Assembly (NCBI GenBank): GCA_004297315.1
Contig: SCTU01000153.1
Coordinates: 1-30,513, forward strand
Length of the DNA: 30,513 nt
Source of the DNA: Dehalococcoidia bacterium
GTDB lineage: Bacteria > Chloroflexota > Dehalococcoidia > UBA2979
Direction of reading: 5' to 3'
The position numbers and the translations under genes were made by a program. Below the pieces are notes generated by a model. That model saw only the letters and a program-made list of their open reading frames with translations, was not told where the DNA came from and did no database searches. Shown here one piece after another: positions 16,265 to 24,816 of this stretch. The number at the start of each line of letters is the position of its first letter. Position 1 is the first letter of the stretch.

Positions 16265-18644
16265 GACCATCGCGGTCCTCGAACTCCCTGCGGTGCTCGA
16301 ACGCCTCGCGGGGCAGACCGCGTTCTCCGCGGGACGGGCGGCTGCGCTCGCGCTCCGGCCGCTGGCGGAGATCGAGGCCGTACGGGCACGCCAGCAGGAG
16401 ACCGCCGAGGCGATCGTCCTCGACCGGCTCGGGGTCACGATCCCGCTCGGCGGGGCGCGTGAGGTGCGCGACCGCGCGGACGCCGCCGCCCGTGGCTCGG
16501 TGCTCACTCCGGCCGAACTGCTGGACGTGGGCTCGCTTTGCCGCGCGGCGATGACGGTGCGGCGCGTCCTGCTGCGCCAGGAGGAGGACGCACCACGCCT
16601 CGCGCACGTCGCGGCGGGGATCGGCGAACTCGGGCCGCTGCGCGCGCTGATCGAGGACGCGCTGGACGACCGCGGCACCGTGCGTGACTCCGCAAGCACC
16701 GAACTCGCCCAGATCCGTCGCGAGGCGGCCGCGGCGCACGACCGGCTCAAGTCCCGCATGGAAGCGATCGCCGGTGCGTCTGGGATCCGGAACGCGTTGC
16801 AGGACGCGATCGTCGTGATGCGCGACGGGCGTTACGTCCTGCCGGTGAAGGCCGACTTCCGTGGCGCGGTGCGCGGCGTCGTCCATGACACCTCGGCTTC
16901 GGGCGCGACGGTGTACGTGGAGCCGCTGGCGGTCGTCGAACTCGGCAACGAGTGGCGCGAACTGCAAGTCCAGGAGCGGCACGAGGTCGAGCGCATCCTG
17001 CGCGACCTCTCGACCGCCACCGGCGAACAGGCACGCGACCTACACGACGCCGTCGAGCGCCTCGCGCACCTCGACGTCGCCCAGGCGAAGGCGCGACTCG
17101 CCTTCGCGCTCGACGCCACGCACCTCTCGACGCAGGGGCCCAGCCAGCGCTGGCTCGTCGAGGCGCCGGCCGAGTACCGGCTGGTGGAGGCGAGGCATCC
17201 ACTGCTGCACGGGCCTGTGGTGCCCACCTCGATCCGGGTGGGCGGCGACTTCGACGCGCTGCTGATTACGGGGCCGAACACCGGCGGCAAGACCGTGGCG
17301 CTGAAGACCGCGGGGCTGCTCTGCCTGATGGCACTCACCGGGCTCCCCGTACCCGCGGCGGCGGGTTCGCAGATCCCAGTCTACTCCGCGGTCTTCGCCG
17401 ACATTGGTGACGAGCAGTCGATCGAACAGTCGCTGTCGACCTTCTCCGGCCACATCACGGCGATCATCGACATCATCGAGCGTGCGGGGCGCGGCTCGCT
17501 CGTGCTGCTCGACGAGATGGGGGCGGGGACCGACCCGACCGAGGGCGCGGTGCTCGGCATCGCGATCGTCGAGCGGCTGACGGCGCAGGGTGCCGCGCTG
17601 ATCGCGACCACGCACCACTCCGAGTTGAAGGTGTACGCCCACCAGACGCCACGCGTGCGCAACGCCTCGGTCGAGTTCGACCTCGATACGCTCCGCCCCA
17701 CGTACCGCCTCACGATTGGCCTCCCCGGCCAGTCGAACGCGCTCGCGATCGCCCGCAACCTCGGCATGCCGGCGGAGGTGATCGATCGCGCCCGCGCTGG
17801 ACTCTCCAGCGAAACCCGCGAGATGGAATCGCTGCTGGGCGACCTGCGGGCACAACTGACGGCTGCCGAGGAGCGCGCCGAACACGCCGCCGCGGACGCT
17901 GCAGCCGCCGAGACGCTGCGCGTCGACCTCGAACGCCAGGTGCGAGAGACGCGCGACGATCTGGCGCGCGTGCGTGACGACGCCCGCCAGCGCGCGCGCC
18001 GTCAGTTGCGCGAGGTGGAGCGGCTCGTCGACCGCACGCGTCGCGAAGTCGAGTCGGCACGGCTGGAGCAGGCGAAGGCCGACCTCGAGCGGGTGCGCGG
18101 CGCGGTCGAACGCGTCGAGCCGGTGCCCCCGGCCGTAGCCGAGGCGATGCCCGAGCCGCGCCCCGCGGCAATGGCGCGCGCAGACCTCTTTGTCGAACCG
18201 GGCACCGTGGTCTGGCTGCGCGGCGTCTCCCAGCCGGGCGAGGCGCTCACCGACCCCGGCCTCGACGGCGAGTTCGAGGTCCAGTTGGGCGCGCTGCGGA
18301 CCCGCGTGCGGATCGAGCAGGTCGAGCGCACAGAGGCCGCCGACGAGCGCCACCGGGTCGTCCTCGGCCGGATGGCGGTGAGCGCCGCGCCGCCTGCGCC
18401 GGTCGAGATCGACATGCGCGGGCGCACGGTGGACGAGGCGCTGCCGTTGGTTGAGCAGTTCCTGGACGACGCCGCACGCTCGGGGCGCGCCCGTGTGCGG
18501 ATCATCCACGGCAAGGGGACGGGTACGCTCCGCCGCGTCCTGCGGGACTCCCTCGGCCGCCACCCACTGGTCACCAAGTTCGAGACGGCCCCGCAGCCCG
18601 AAGGCGGCGAAGGCGTCACCATTGCGTACCTCGAAGGCGCCTAG
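16254..18644 (+). CDS. mutS2: Endonuclease MutS2 (MutS-like ATPase with Smr domain)
   Basis: The 796-residue protein has the MutS2 layout: core/lever helices, ATPase, long coiled coil, KOW-like segment and Smr nuclease. The Walker A GPNTGGKT is at 340-347, Walker B LVLLDEMGAGTDPTEG follows, then the STFSGH and TTHHSELK segments. An acidic/basic coiled coil covers about 525-625. The Smr domain starts at IDMRG (near 719) and has HGKGTG at 752-757. MutS2 limits homologous recombination and, in Bacillus, acts on collided ribosomes. The GTG at 16254 gives the family length and overlaps selA by 11 bases in another frame. The longer open frame upstream is inside selA and rejected. Confidence 0.95.
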   Translation: MDDRTIAVLELPAVLERLAGQTAFSAGRAAALALRPLAEIEAVRARQQETAEAIVLDRLGVTIPLGGAREVRDRADAAARGSVLTPAELLDVGSLCRAAMTVRRVLLRQEEDAPRLAHVAAGIGELGPLRALIEDALDDRGTVRDSASTELAQIRREAAAAHDRLKSRMEAIAGASGIRNALQDAIVVMRDGRYVLPVKADFRGAVRGVVHDTSASGATVYVEPLAVVELGNEWRELQVQERHEVERILRDLSTATGEQARDLHDAVERLAHLDVAQAKARLAFALDATHLSTQGPSQRWLVEAPAEYRLVEARHPLLHGPVVPTSIRVGGDFDALLITGPNTGGKTVALKTAGLLCLMALTGLPVPAAAGSQIPVYSAVFADIGDEQSIEQSLSTFSGHITAIIDIIERAGRGSLVLLDEMGAGTDPTEGAVLGIAIVERLTAQGAALIATTHHSELKVYAHQTPRVRNASVEFDLDTLRPTYRLTIGLPGQSNALAIARNLGMPAEVIDRARAGLSSETREMESLLGDLRAQLTAAEERAEHAAADAAAAETLRVDLERQVRETRDDLARVRDDARQRARRQLREVERLVDRTRREVESARLEQAKADLERVRGAVERVEPVPPAVAEAMPEPRPAAMARADLFVEPGTVVWLRGVSQPGEALTDPGLDGEFEVQLGALRTRVRIEQVERTEAADERHRVVLGRMAVSAAPPAPVEIDMRGRTVDEALPLVEQFLDDAARSGRARVRIIHGKGTGTLRRVLRDSLGRHPLVTKFETAPQPEGGEGVTIAYLEGA

Positions 18645-18672
18645 GCGTCGCAGCCCTCAGGGAGAACACCGC

Positions 18673-19260
18673 ATGCAGCCGATTGATGACGTCGCCTCGC
18701 TTTTCGAGCACCAGCGCGCGGTTCGCGCCTTCGCGGACCGGCCGGTCGACGACGCCACCGTGGACGAAGTGCTTCGCGCCGCCACGCACGCGCCATCCTC
18801 GCAGAACGCGCAGCCGTGGCGCTTCATCGTGGTGCGCGACTCGGCCCAGAAGGCAGCGATGTCCGAGGCGTACGAGGAATGCTTCCTGAAGGTCTACGGC
18901 GACGGCGCGCCGGCCCGGGCGGACGGCCGCCAGCCGTGGACGGAGGTGCCAGTCCTTATCGTCTGTTGCATCTCGGTGCCGGGCGGGCGGAGCAACATCG
19001 CGACGGGCGCCTCGATCTACCCCGCTGTGCAGAACCTGATGCTGCGAGCGCGCTCGCTCGGTCTCGGAAGTGTGCTCACCACGCTCTTCCGCCTCCAGCG
19101 CGACCGCTTCCACGCCCTCCTCGGGATCCCGCCGGAGTGGGAGGCGGCGGCGATCGTGCCGCTCGGCTGGCCCGACCGGAAGTACGGCCCGAACAGGCGG
19201 CCGCCGCTGGAGACGATGGTCATGTACGACCGTTGGTCGGAGCCGGCCGCGAATCTGTAA
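18673..19260 (+). CDS. Nitroreductase-family flavoprotein
   Basis: The 195-residue protein is of the nitroreductase fold that binds FMN and transfers hydride from NAD(P)H. It has HQRAVRAFADRPVDD at 13-27, THAPSSQNAQPWRFIVVRD at 38-56 (FMN-binding), GASIYPAVQNLMLRARSLGLG near 117-137, and the C-terminal PLGWPDRKYGPNRRPPLE. The substrate is not predictable. The ATG is 28 bases after mutS2 and has GGAG eight bases upstream, so it may be co-transcribed with it. Length is on the short side of the family but the fold looks complete. Confidence 0.9.
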   Translation: MQPIDDVASLFEHQRAVRAFADRPVDDATVDEVLRAATHAPSSQNAQPWRFIVVRDSAQKAAMSEAYEECFLKVYGDGAPARADGRQPWTEVPVLIVCCISVPGGRSNIATGASIYPAVQNLMLRARSLGLGSVLTTLFRLQRDRFHALLGIPPEWEAAAIVPLGWPDRKYGPNRRPPLETMVMYDRWSEPAANL

Positions 19261-19271
19261 CCGTGCCGATG

Positions 19272-19287
19272 TTCACGTGTTGGTGAA
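19272..19287. repeat. Short inverted repeat between nitroreductase and the glycan operon
   Basis: TTCAC-gtgttg-GTGAA is a perfect 5-base inverted repeat. The surrounding gap (19261-19364) is the A+T-richer stretch where the promoter of the downstream five-gene operon is expected, but I found no convincing -35/-10 pair. It may be an operator or chance. Confidence 0.25.
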
Positions 19288-19364
19288 GGTTGTCGAGCCT
19301 CGTTTACTGAACCTCAACGGCCGCTCGACTAACGCTGCTCCCATTCGGGTGCGAGTCTCCATAT

Positions 19365-20603
19365 GTGAGCACGGCAGAATTCTGCGCCAACTGCGAGGAG
19401 CCGATCCTCGGACAGCCCGTCTACTTCGACGGCGCGGTCTTTTGCTGCGCTGGTTGCACGGCCGGCGGGCCCTGCATCTGCACTTACGAGCCGCGGCGCG
19501 CGATTGCGGCACCGGGAACCCACAGCGCACCGGTGGCCGTCGCTGCAGTGAGCGCCGACGCGCCAGGACACCAGACCCCTGCCGCGACGCTGAGGCCCGA
19601 GCCCGTCCGCGAGCCGCTCATGTTCCCCGCGCGCGACGGCGGCCTGCGCGCGATCGTGCTCCGGGTCGGCGGGTTCCGTGACCAGCGCGACCTTCTCGAG
19701 TTCGCGCTCGCACTCGAACAGGTGGGTGTCCTCGCGGAGGTCGCCCTGACGCGGGCCGAACCGGCGGACGCCTGGTTCTCGCTGCGCGCTACTTCCGCGA
19801 CACAGGTGCTGGCTGTGCTGCAGGAAGTGCGCGGATGGCTCATCTCTGCGAACGCGAGCGAGGCCTACGTGGAAGGCCGGGTCGAGAGTGTCACCGGGGA
19901 CGCCGGCCGCGGCGCGGCCGAACAGGAACCGGTACTGCCGCAGCGGCCTCGCTTCCGCGTCTTCAGCCCGCGCTCCGAGGCATCGGCGGTGGCCGGCGCA
20001 CCCGCCATCCCATCCCCGGTGCCGGCAGCGTACGAGCAGCCTGCCGCGTACCGCCCGCAGGAGGCCTCCCAAGTCCCAGCGTCCGACCTCGCATCTCCGG
20101 CGCCCGTGATGCCTGCGGCTGAGCCCGAGGTTGCTCCTCCCGCCCAGCCATACGCCGCCCCGCCTGCGCCCATGACTCCGCCTGCTGCGGCCGCCGTCGT
20201 CGAGCCGGTGCCGGCGCCGCCGGCCGCCCGGCCGCGCCTAGTCACCGCTGAGCCGGCCGCGTTCCACCAGCCCGACATGATCGCGGCGGACGACCGTCCG
20301 GGCGGCGCGGTGCCGCTGGTGGAGCACCTCACGCTGGTCGTCTACCCGTTCCACTCCTTCGTCGCGCTGAACGAATTCCAGGGCGCGATCCGCTTGCTGC
20401 GCGGCGTGACCAATACCCGTGTCCGCCGGTTCTACCGGGGCACGCTCCATCTGGCAGTAGACTACGAGGACGTCATCCCGTTGGCGGAGCGGCTGCAGGA
20501 CCTGCGCGGCTTCCGCTGGCAGATGGTGTCGGAGAGCCGCCAGGAGATCGAACTGCTCCTGGAGGAGACGGGCGCTCTGCTGGCGGCGGAGGGTGACGGG
20601 TAG
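19365..20603 (+). CDS. Cysteine-rich zinc-binding protein with duplicated alpha/beta domain and Pro/Ala linker
   Basis: Not a family I can name. The 412-residue protein starts with a cysteine cluster (Cys7, 10, 27, 28, 31, 37, 39) around PILGQPVYFDGAVFCCAGC, the form of a small treble-clef or TRASH-like metal site. A first alpha/beta domain at about 93-162 (LRAIVLRVGGF... EVRGWLIS) is echoed by a second at about 320-388 (LTLVVYPFHSF... DLRGFRWQMV). Both share the order strand, F-x-x-x-x-x-L-x-E-F helix, GV strand, R-containing strand, LA-x-x-LQ helix, RG-aromatic. Between them lies a low-complexity Pro/Ala linker (about 205-295). There is no signal peptide. The GTG start has an out-of-frame ATGTGA across it. 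It opens the five-gene glycan operon. Confidence 0.85.
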   Translation: MSTAEFCANCEEPILGQPVYFDGAVFCCAGCTAGGPCICTYEPRRAIAAPGTHSAPVAVAAVSADAPGHQTPAATLRPEPVREPLMFPARDGGLRAIVLRVGGFRDQRDLLEFALALEQVGVLAEVALTRAEPADAWFSLRATSATQVLAVLQEVRGWLISANASEAYVEGRVESVTGDAGRGAAEQEPVLPQRPRFRVFSPRSEASAVAGAPAIPSPVPAAYEQPAAYRPQEASQVPASDLASPAPVMPAAEPEVAPPAQPYAAPPAPMTPPAAAAVVEPVPAPPAARPRLVTAEPAAFHQPDMIAADDRPGGAVPLVEHLTLVVYPFHSFVALNEFQGAIRLLRGVTNTRVRRFYRGTLHLAVDYEDVIPLAERLQDLRGFRWQMVSESRQEIELLLEETGALLAAEGDG

Positions 20604-20611
20604 GTCCCCGC

Positions 20612-20842
20612 ATGGCGGGTGAACGCAACGTGGTCGCCAACGCCATTGCCGTAGCCCAGACCGGCTTCGTCCTCGTAAAGGTGCTTCTGCTCGTCGGGCT
20701 GTCCATTGCCGTCTTCACCACGGCGTACCTCGGCTATTTCATCCTGCCGTTCGTGTTCATGCTGCTCGCGCTCTCCATCGTGGGCCTGGGCAACCTCCTC
20801 AAGCAGTGGGCACGGTTCCGCGACCGCCGCGGCGACGACTGA
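20612..20842 (+). CDS. Small two-helix membrane protein
   Basis: The 76-residue product has a short polar N-terminus, two hydrophobic helices (about 15-35 and 38-60) and a basic C-terminus ending in RFRDRRGDD. No family was recognised. It begins 8 bases after the preceding stop and ends 14 bases before the large glycosyltransferase gene, so it is probably an accessory subunit of that membrane complex. The ribosome-binding site is weak. Confidence 0.75.
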   Translation: MAGERNVVANAIAVAQTGFVLVKVLLLVGLSIAVFTTAYLGYFILPFVFMLLALSIVGLGNLLKQWARFRDRRGDD

Positions 20843-20856
20843 CGGACCGGGGCGGC

Positions 20857-23800
20857 ATGGTCGTATCAATCCTCGAGGCGAACAGCGCGCAGACGGCGGG
20901 CCTCTATCTCCCCGTGAGCCGGCTGCGGCCGCGGCGGGAGTTGATCGACCGGGTGGGCGCTGACTTCTGTCGCGAGCACTCCGTCCTGCCGCTATGGGAA
21001 CAGTCCGGGTCCGTGCTGGTGGCGACGACGCGCACCCGCGACCAGGACATGCTGCGAGAACTCCGTCAGCGCCTCGGACAGCCGGTGACGCTGCGCATCT
21101 CGGGCCGCGGCGAAATCGGGCTGGCGCTGGACAGTGCGACGGGCCGGCCCACCGAGGCCGGCTGGCGACGCGCGCTGGCGGATGTGCTCCAGGCGCTGCA
21201 GGTGATGCGGCCGGAGCAGGTTGCAACGTACGCGTTCGGCGCGGAAGACGAGCCCTACCTCGGGTCGAGCCTCGTCGAGGCGCATCTCATCTCCGAAGAC
21301 GAGCGGTTGGAGGCGGTCGGACTCGCGTTCCACCTCCCCAGCATCAACCTGGACGAGCACCGGCCGATCGCCGGGCTGGACGCGCTCCTACCTGCCGAGA
21401 TGCTGACGAAACTTCGCGTCTTGCCGCTCTGGTCGATCCGCGACGAAGTATTCGTCGCCTTCGATCAGCCGCCCACGGTCGACTTGCTCGACCGGCTCGA
21501 CCAGGTGCTCGGCGTGGCGATCCAGCCGGTGCTCGTGAAGCCCGAACAACTGACGCGACGGCTGCAATCGCTCCCGGCGGACGGCCCGCTCGCTGCCGGC
21601 GATGTTGGCGAGGGGCTCATGCGCGCCGGAGTGGCCTCCCACACTCAGGTGGAGACCGCCGCGCGGGTCGCGATGCAGACTGGCGAGCCATTGGAGCGCG
21701 CGATCGCCCGCATCGCCGGTCTGACGGAGGAGGCGATCCGGAGCGCCCTGGCCCGCGCGGCGGGCGCACGTCCACTGGCCGAGTTCGAAGTGAAGGGCAG
21801 CGCTGTGCGTACTCTCTCGGAACGGCTGTGCCGCCGTCTTGGGGCCGCCGTCGTCGAGATCGATGACGAGCGGGCGACGGTCGCGCTGCGGAACCCGTGG
21901 GATCAGCGCACGCGCCGCGGGCTGGCCGCGCTGCTGGGGCGCCAGGTCCGCCTCGCCTACGTCACCGAGCCGGAGTTACGCGACATCCTGGCCGAGCACG
22001 GCGGCACGCGCCGGCCTGACGTCCTGCGTACAGGCGACCCGCTCCGGACCATCCGGCTCCTGACGGCGGCTGGTTTCATCACGACCGAGGGCGCCTCCCG
22101 TGTCGACGTCGACCTCGAACGGGCGGAGCCGTCCGACCTCGAGCGCCTCTGGACGTTGCTCGCGAACGGGAAGCGCTCGGAGGCGGTCGCGCTCGACGTC
22201 GCGCTGCCTCGGGTGCAGCACCTCCTGCTGCGGCCCGACCCGCGCGCCGCGCGGCTGCGGCCCACTGGCGAGGGCGCACTCCCGCTCTTGCCGTTGTTGC
22301 AGGAAGACAACGTGCTGACAGTCGCGATCGCGTCTCCTGACCAGATGGAGAACGCGCGGCGGCTGGCGAACCGTCACCAGTTCTCCGTCCGGCTCGCGGT
22401 GACGCGAGAAGAGGACATCGATGCGGCGCGCCTCGACCTCGCGACGCTCGACTTCAGCGCGCTGACGGAACCGTACATCGCCTTCGGCCGGATGCTGGAG
22501 CAGGAGTACGGCGTACGGCGCATCCGCGTGCTCGGACTCTTCCGCCGTATGCAGGAGACCGACGAGGCGCTCGACGTCGCGGCCCAGCGGCTGGAGATCC
22601 TTCCGCCGGAGGACACGCGCGACGCGTTCGCGCGATATCTGAACACCGACGCCGTCCACCTCGCGCGCCAGGAGCGACTCGACACGCGCGTCATCAATGG
22701 CGTCAGCGCGACCCGCCGCGTACTCGACGACCCGGTCGACCACGACCTCGCGCGGCTGTTGCCGCTGGAGGACTCGCAGGAGACCGGCGCGATCCCCCTG
22801 CGGCGCATCGACGGCCGGCTCGTGCTCGCGATGGCCGACCCGCTCGACGACCGAGCCGTGCTCCGCCTGCAGGGGGTGCTGCGCGAACCCTTCTACGTGC
22901 AGCCCGCCACGCGCAACGACATCCGCGAAGCGGCTCAGCGCGCGCACGGGAAGTCGACCGTGGGCGACCTCTTGCTGGAGGCGGACCTGATCACGCGCGA
23001 GGACCTCCAGCGCGCGCTCGAACTCGCCGCGCGGACCGGCGTCCGGCTCGGCACCGCGTTGCTGTCGCTCGGGCTGGTGTCCGAGGAGCAACTGGGGGAA
23101 CAGATCGCGTTCCAGCAGGGCATGCCCTTCGTCGCGATCCGCGGCCTGGAACTCGACCCTGCGATCGCATCAGCGCTACCGGAACATCTTGCGCGCACGC
23201 GCGAGGTGATCGCGCTCGACCGCGACGCCGAAGGCCTGGTCACCGTCGCGGTGGCGGACCCGACAGACAGGACGGCGCTGGACGAGGTGAGGAATGCGCT
23301 CGACGGGAAGGTAACGTTTGTCGCCACCACTCGCACGGACGTGCGCGACGCCCTCGAACGGCTCTACCACGACCAGTATCTCGAACACTCCGCGACCGAC
23401 CTGCGCAACCGCGCGCCGGCGGAGTCGGCCTATCGGGTGCTGAGCACGGGCCAGAAGCGGTTCTTCATCGGCTTCGCGGCCGCTCTGGTCGCGCTGCTCG
23501 TCACTCTGCCCATCCCGACGCTCACCGTGATGATGGCGCTGAGCACGGGGTTCTACCTCGCGTTCTCGAGCTACAAGTTCTACCTGATCTACCGTGCGCT
23601 CTCGCACACCCTCGAGGTGCCGGTGTCTGACGAGGAGGTCCAGGAACTCGAAGAGCGGATGCTGCCGGTCTATACGATCCTCGTGCCCCTCTACAAGGAG
23701 GCACAGATCCTCCCGGCGCTCGTCGCGGGCCTGTCGCGACTCGACTATCCGCTCGAGAAGCTGGACGTGAAGCTGCTGCTCGAAGAGGACGATGTGGACA

Positions 23801-24816
23801 CGATCCGGGCGGCGCGGGCCGCGCGCCTGCCCTCGTTCTTCGACATCACGATCGTGCCGCACGGTGAGCCGAAGGGGAAGCCGAAGGCATGCAACTACGG
23901 ACTATTGCACGCCCGTGGCCAGTACGTCGTGATCTTCGACGCGGAGGACATCCCGGAGCCGGACCAGTTGAAGAAGGTGCTCGTCGCGTTCCGGAAGTCC
24001 GCGGAGCACGTGGTCTGCGTGCAGGCGAAGTTGAACTACTTCAACCGCAACCAGAACGCACTGACGAAATGGTTCACCACCGAGTATTCGACGTGGTTCG
24101 ACCTGTTCCTACCCGGTCTCGACGCCTCAGGCGCGCCGATCCCGCTGGGCGGTACCTCCAACCACTTCCGCACGGAAGCGCTGAAACTCGTCGGCGGCTG
24201 GGACCCGTTCAACGTCACGGAGGATGCCGACCTCGGGCTGCGGATCTTCAAACTCGGTGGCGCGACCGTCGTAGTCGACTCCACCACCTACGAGGAGGCG
24301 AACTCCGTTGTCGACAACTGGATTCGCCAGCGGTCGCGCTGGGTGAAGGGATACATCCAGACCTATCTCGTGCACATGCGGCATCCGGTGCGCCTCTACC
24401 GCCAACTGGGGCCCAACGGCTTCTTCTCGTTCCAGCTCGTGATCGGCGGCACGTTCTTTGGCTTCCTGCTGAACCCGCTGCTGTGGGGGCTGACGGGTGT
24501 CTGGTTCATCACCGAGTGGGGCGTGATCCAGCAGATTTTCCCCGCGCCGATCTACTACATGGGCGCGACTTCGCTGTACGTGGGGAACTTCGCGTTTGCG
24601 TACATGAACGTGGCGGGGTGCCTGCGGCGGCGGTACTACTCCCTGGTGAAGTGGGCGCTGCTGTCGCCCGTCTACTGGGTGCTGATGTCGATCGCCGCGT
24701 GGAAGGGGTTCCTGCAACTCTTCTACCGCCCGTTCTACTGGGAGAAGACAGTCCACGGGCTGACGAACGTCTCCGGGCTGGAAGCGGCCGGGATCCTGCA
24801 GGAGTCCTCGCACTAA
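20857..24816 (+). CDS. Family 2 glycosyltransferase fused to about six GspE-N/MshEN-like regulatory units
   Basis: The 1319-residue protein has a long N-terminal regulatory half and a C-terminal GT2 membrane half. Six copies of the GspE-N C-subdomain (VLPL, LVVA-type strand, D-P-like turn, helix, strand) lie at about 36-88, 178-236, 318-377, 466-522, 630-690 and 774-832. The last is preceded by two MshEN-type motifs: TVGDLLLEADLITREDL at 701-717 and RLGTALLSLGLVSEEQL at 730-746. Two helices follow at about 869-915. The GT2 domain has VPLYKE at 943-948, EEDD at 976-979, DAED at 1028-1031, TED at 1121-1123 and QRSRW at 1158-1162; C-terminal membrane helices follow. Such an enzyme polymerises or transfers sugars from nucleotide donors at the membrane. 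MshEN domains bind c-di-GMP in other proteins, and NfrB combines the same two modules. The catalytic residues look intact. Confidence 0.93.
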   Translation: MVVSILEANSAQTAGLYLPVSRLRPRRELIDRVGADFCREHSVLPLWEQSGSVLVATTRTRDQDMLRELRQRLGQPVTLRISGRGEIGLALDSATGRPTEAGWRRALADVLQALQVMRPEQVATYAFGAEDEPYLGSSLVEAHLISEDERLEAVGLAFHLPSINLDEHRPIAGLDALLPAEMLTKLRVLPLWSIRDEVFVAFDQPPTVDLLDRLDQVLGVAIQPVLVKPEQLTRRLQSLPADGPLAAGDVGEGLMRAGVASHTQVETAARVAMQTGEPLERAIARIAGLTEEAIRSALARAAGARPLAEFEVKGSAVRTLSERLCRRLGAAVVEIDDERATVALRNPWDQRTRRGLAALLGRQVRLAYVTEPELRDILAEHGGTRRPDVLRTGDPLRTIRLLTAAGFITTEGASRVDVDLERAEPSDLERLWTLLANGKRSEAVALDVALPRVQHLLLRPDPRAARLRPTGEGALPLLPLLQEDNVLTVAIASPDQMENARRLANRHQFSVRLAVTREEDIDAARLDLATLDFSALTEPYIAFGRMLEQEYGVRRIRVLGLFRRMQETDEALDVAAQRLEILPPEDTRDAFARYLNTDAVHLARQERLDTRVINGVSATRRVLDDPVDHDLARLLPLEDSQETGAIPLRRIDGRLVLAMADPLDDRAVLRLQGVLREPFYVQPATRNDIREAAQRAHGKSTVGDLLLEADLITREDLQRALELAARTGVRLGTALLSLGLVSEEQLGEQIAFQQGMPFVAIRGLELDPAIASALPEHLARTREVIALDRDAEGLVTVAVADPTDRTALDEVRNALDGKVTFVATTRTDVRDALERLYHDQYLEHSATDLRNRAPAESAYRVLSTGQKRFFIGFAAALVALLVTLPIPTLTVMMALSTGFYLAFSSYKFYLIYRALSHTLEVPVSDEEVQELEERMLPVYTILVPLYKEAQILPALVAGLSRLDYPLEKLDVKLLLEEDDVDTIRAARAARLPSFFDITIVPHGEPKGKPKACNYGLLHARGQYVVIFDAEDIPEPDQLKKVLVAFRKSAEHVVCVQAKLNYFNRNQNALTKWFTTEYSTWFDLFLPGLDASGAPIPLGGTSNHFRTEALKLVGGWDPFNVTEDADLGLRIFKLGGATVVVDSTTYEEANSVVDNWIRQRSRWVKGYIQTYLVHMRHPVRLYRQLGPNGFFSFQLVIGGTFFGFLLNPLLWGLTGVWFITEWGVIQQIFPAPIYYMGATSLYVGNFAFAYMNVAGCLRRRYYSLVKWALLSPVYWVLMSIAAWKGFLQLFYRPFYWEKTVHGLTNVSGLEAAGILQESSH

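Noticed and set aside
14885..18644. In-frame UGA or SECIS element near selA
   Set aside because: No gene in the window needs UGA read-through; all frames are complete with normal stops.
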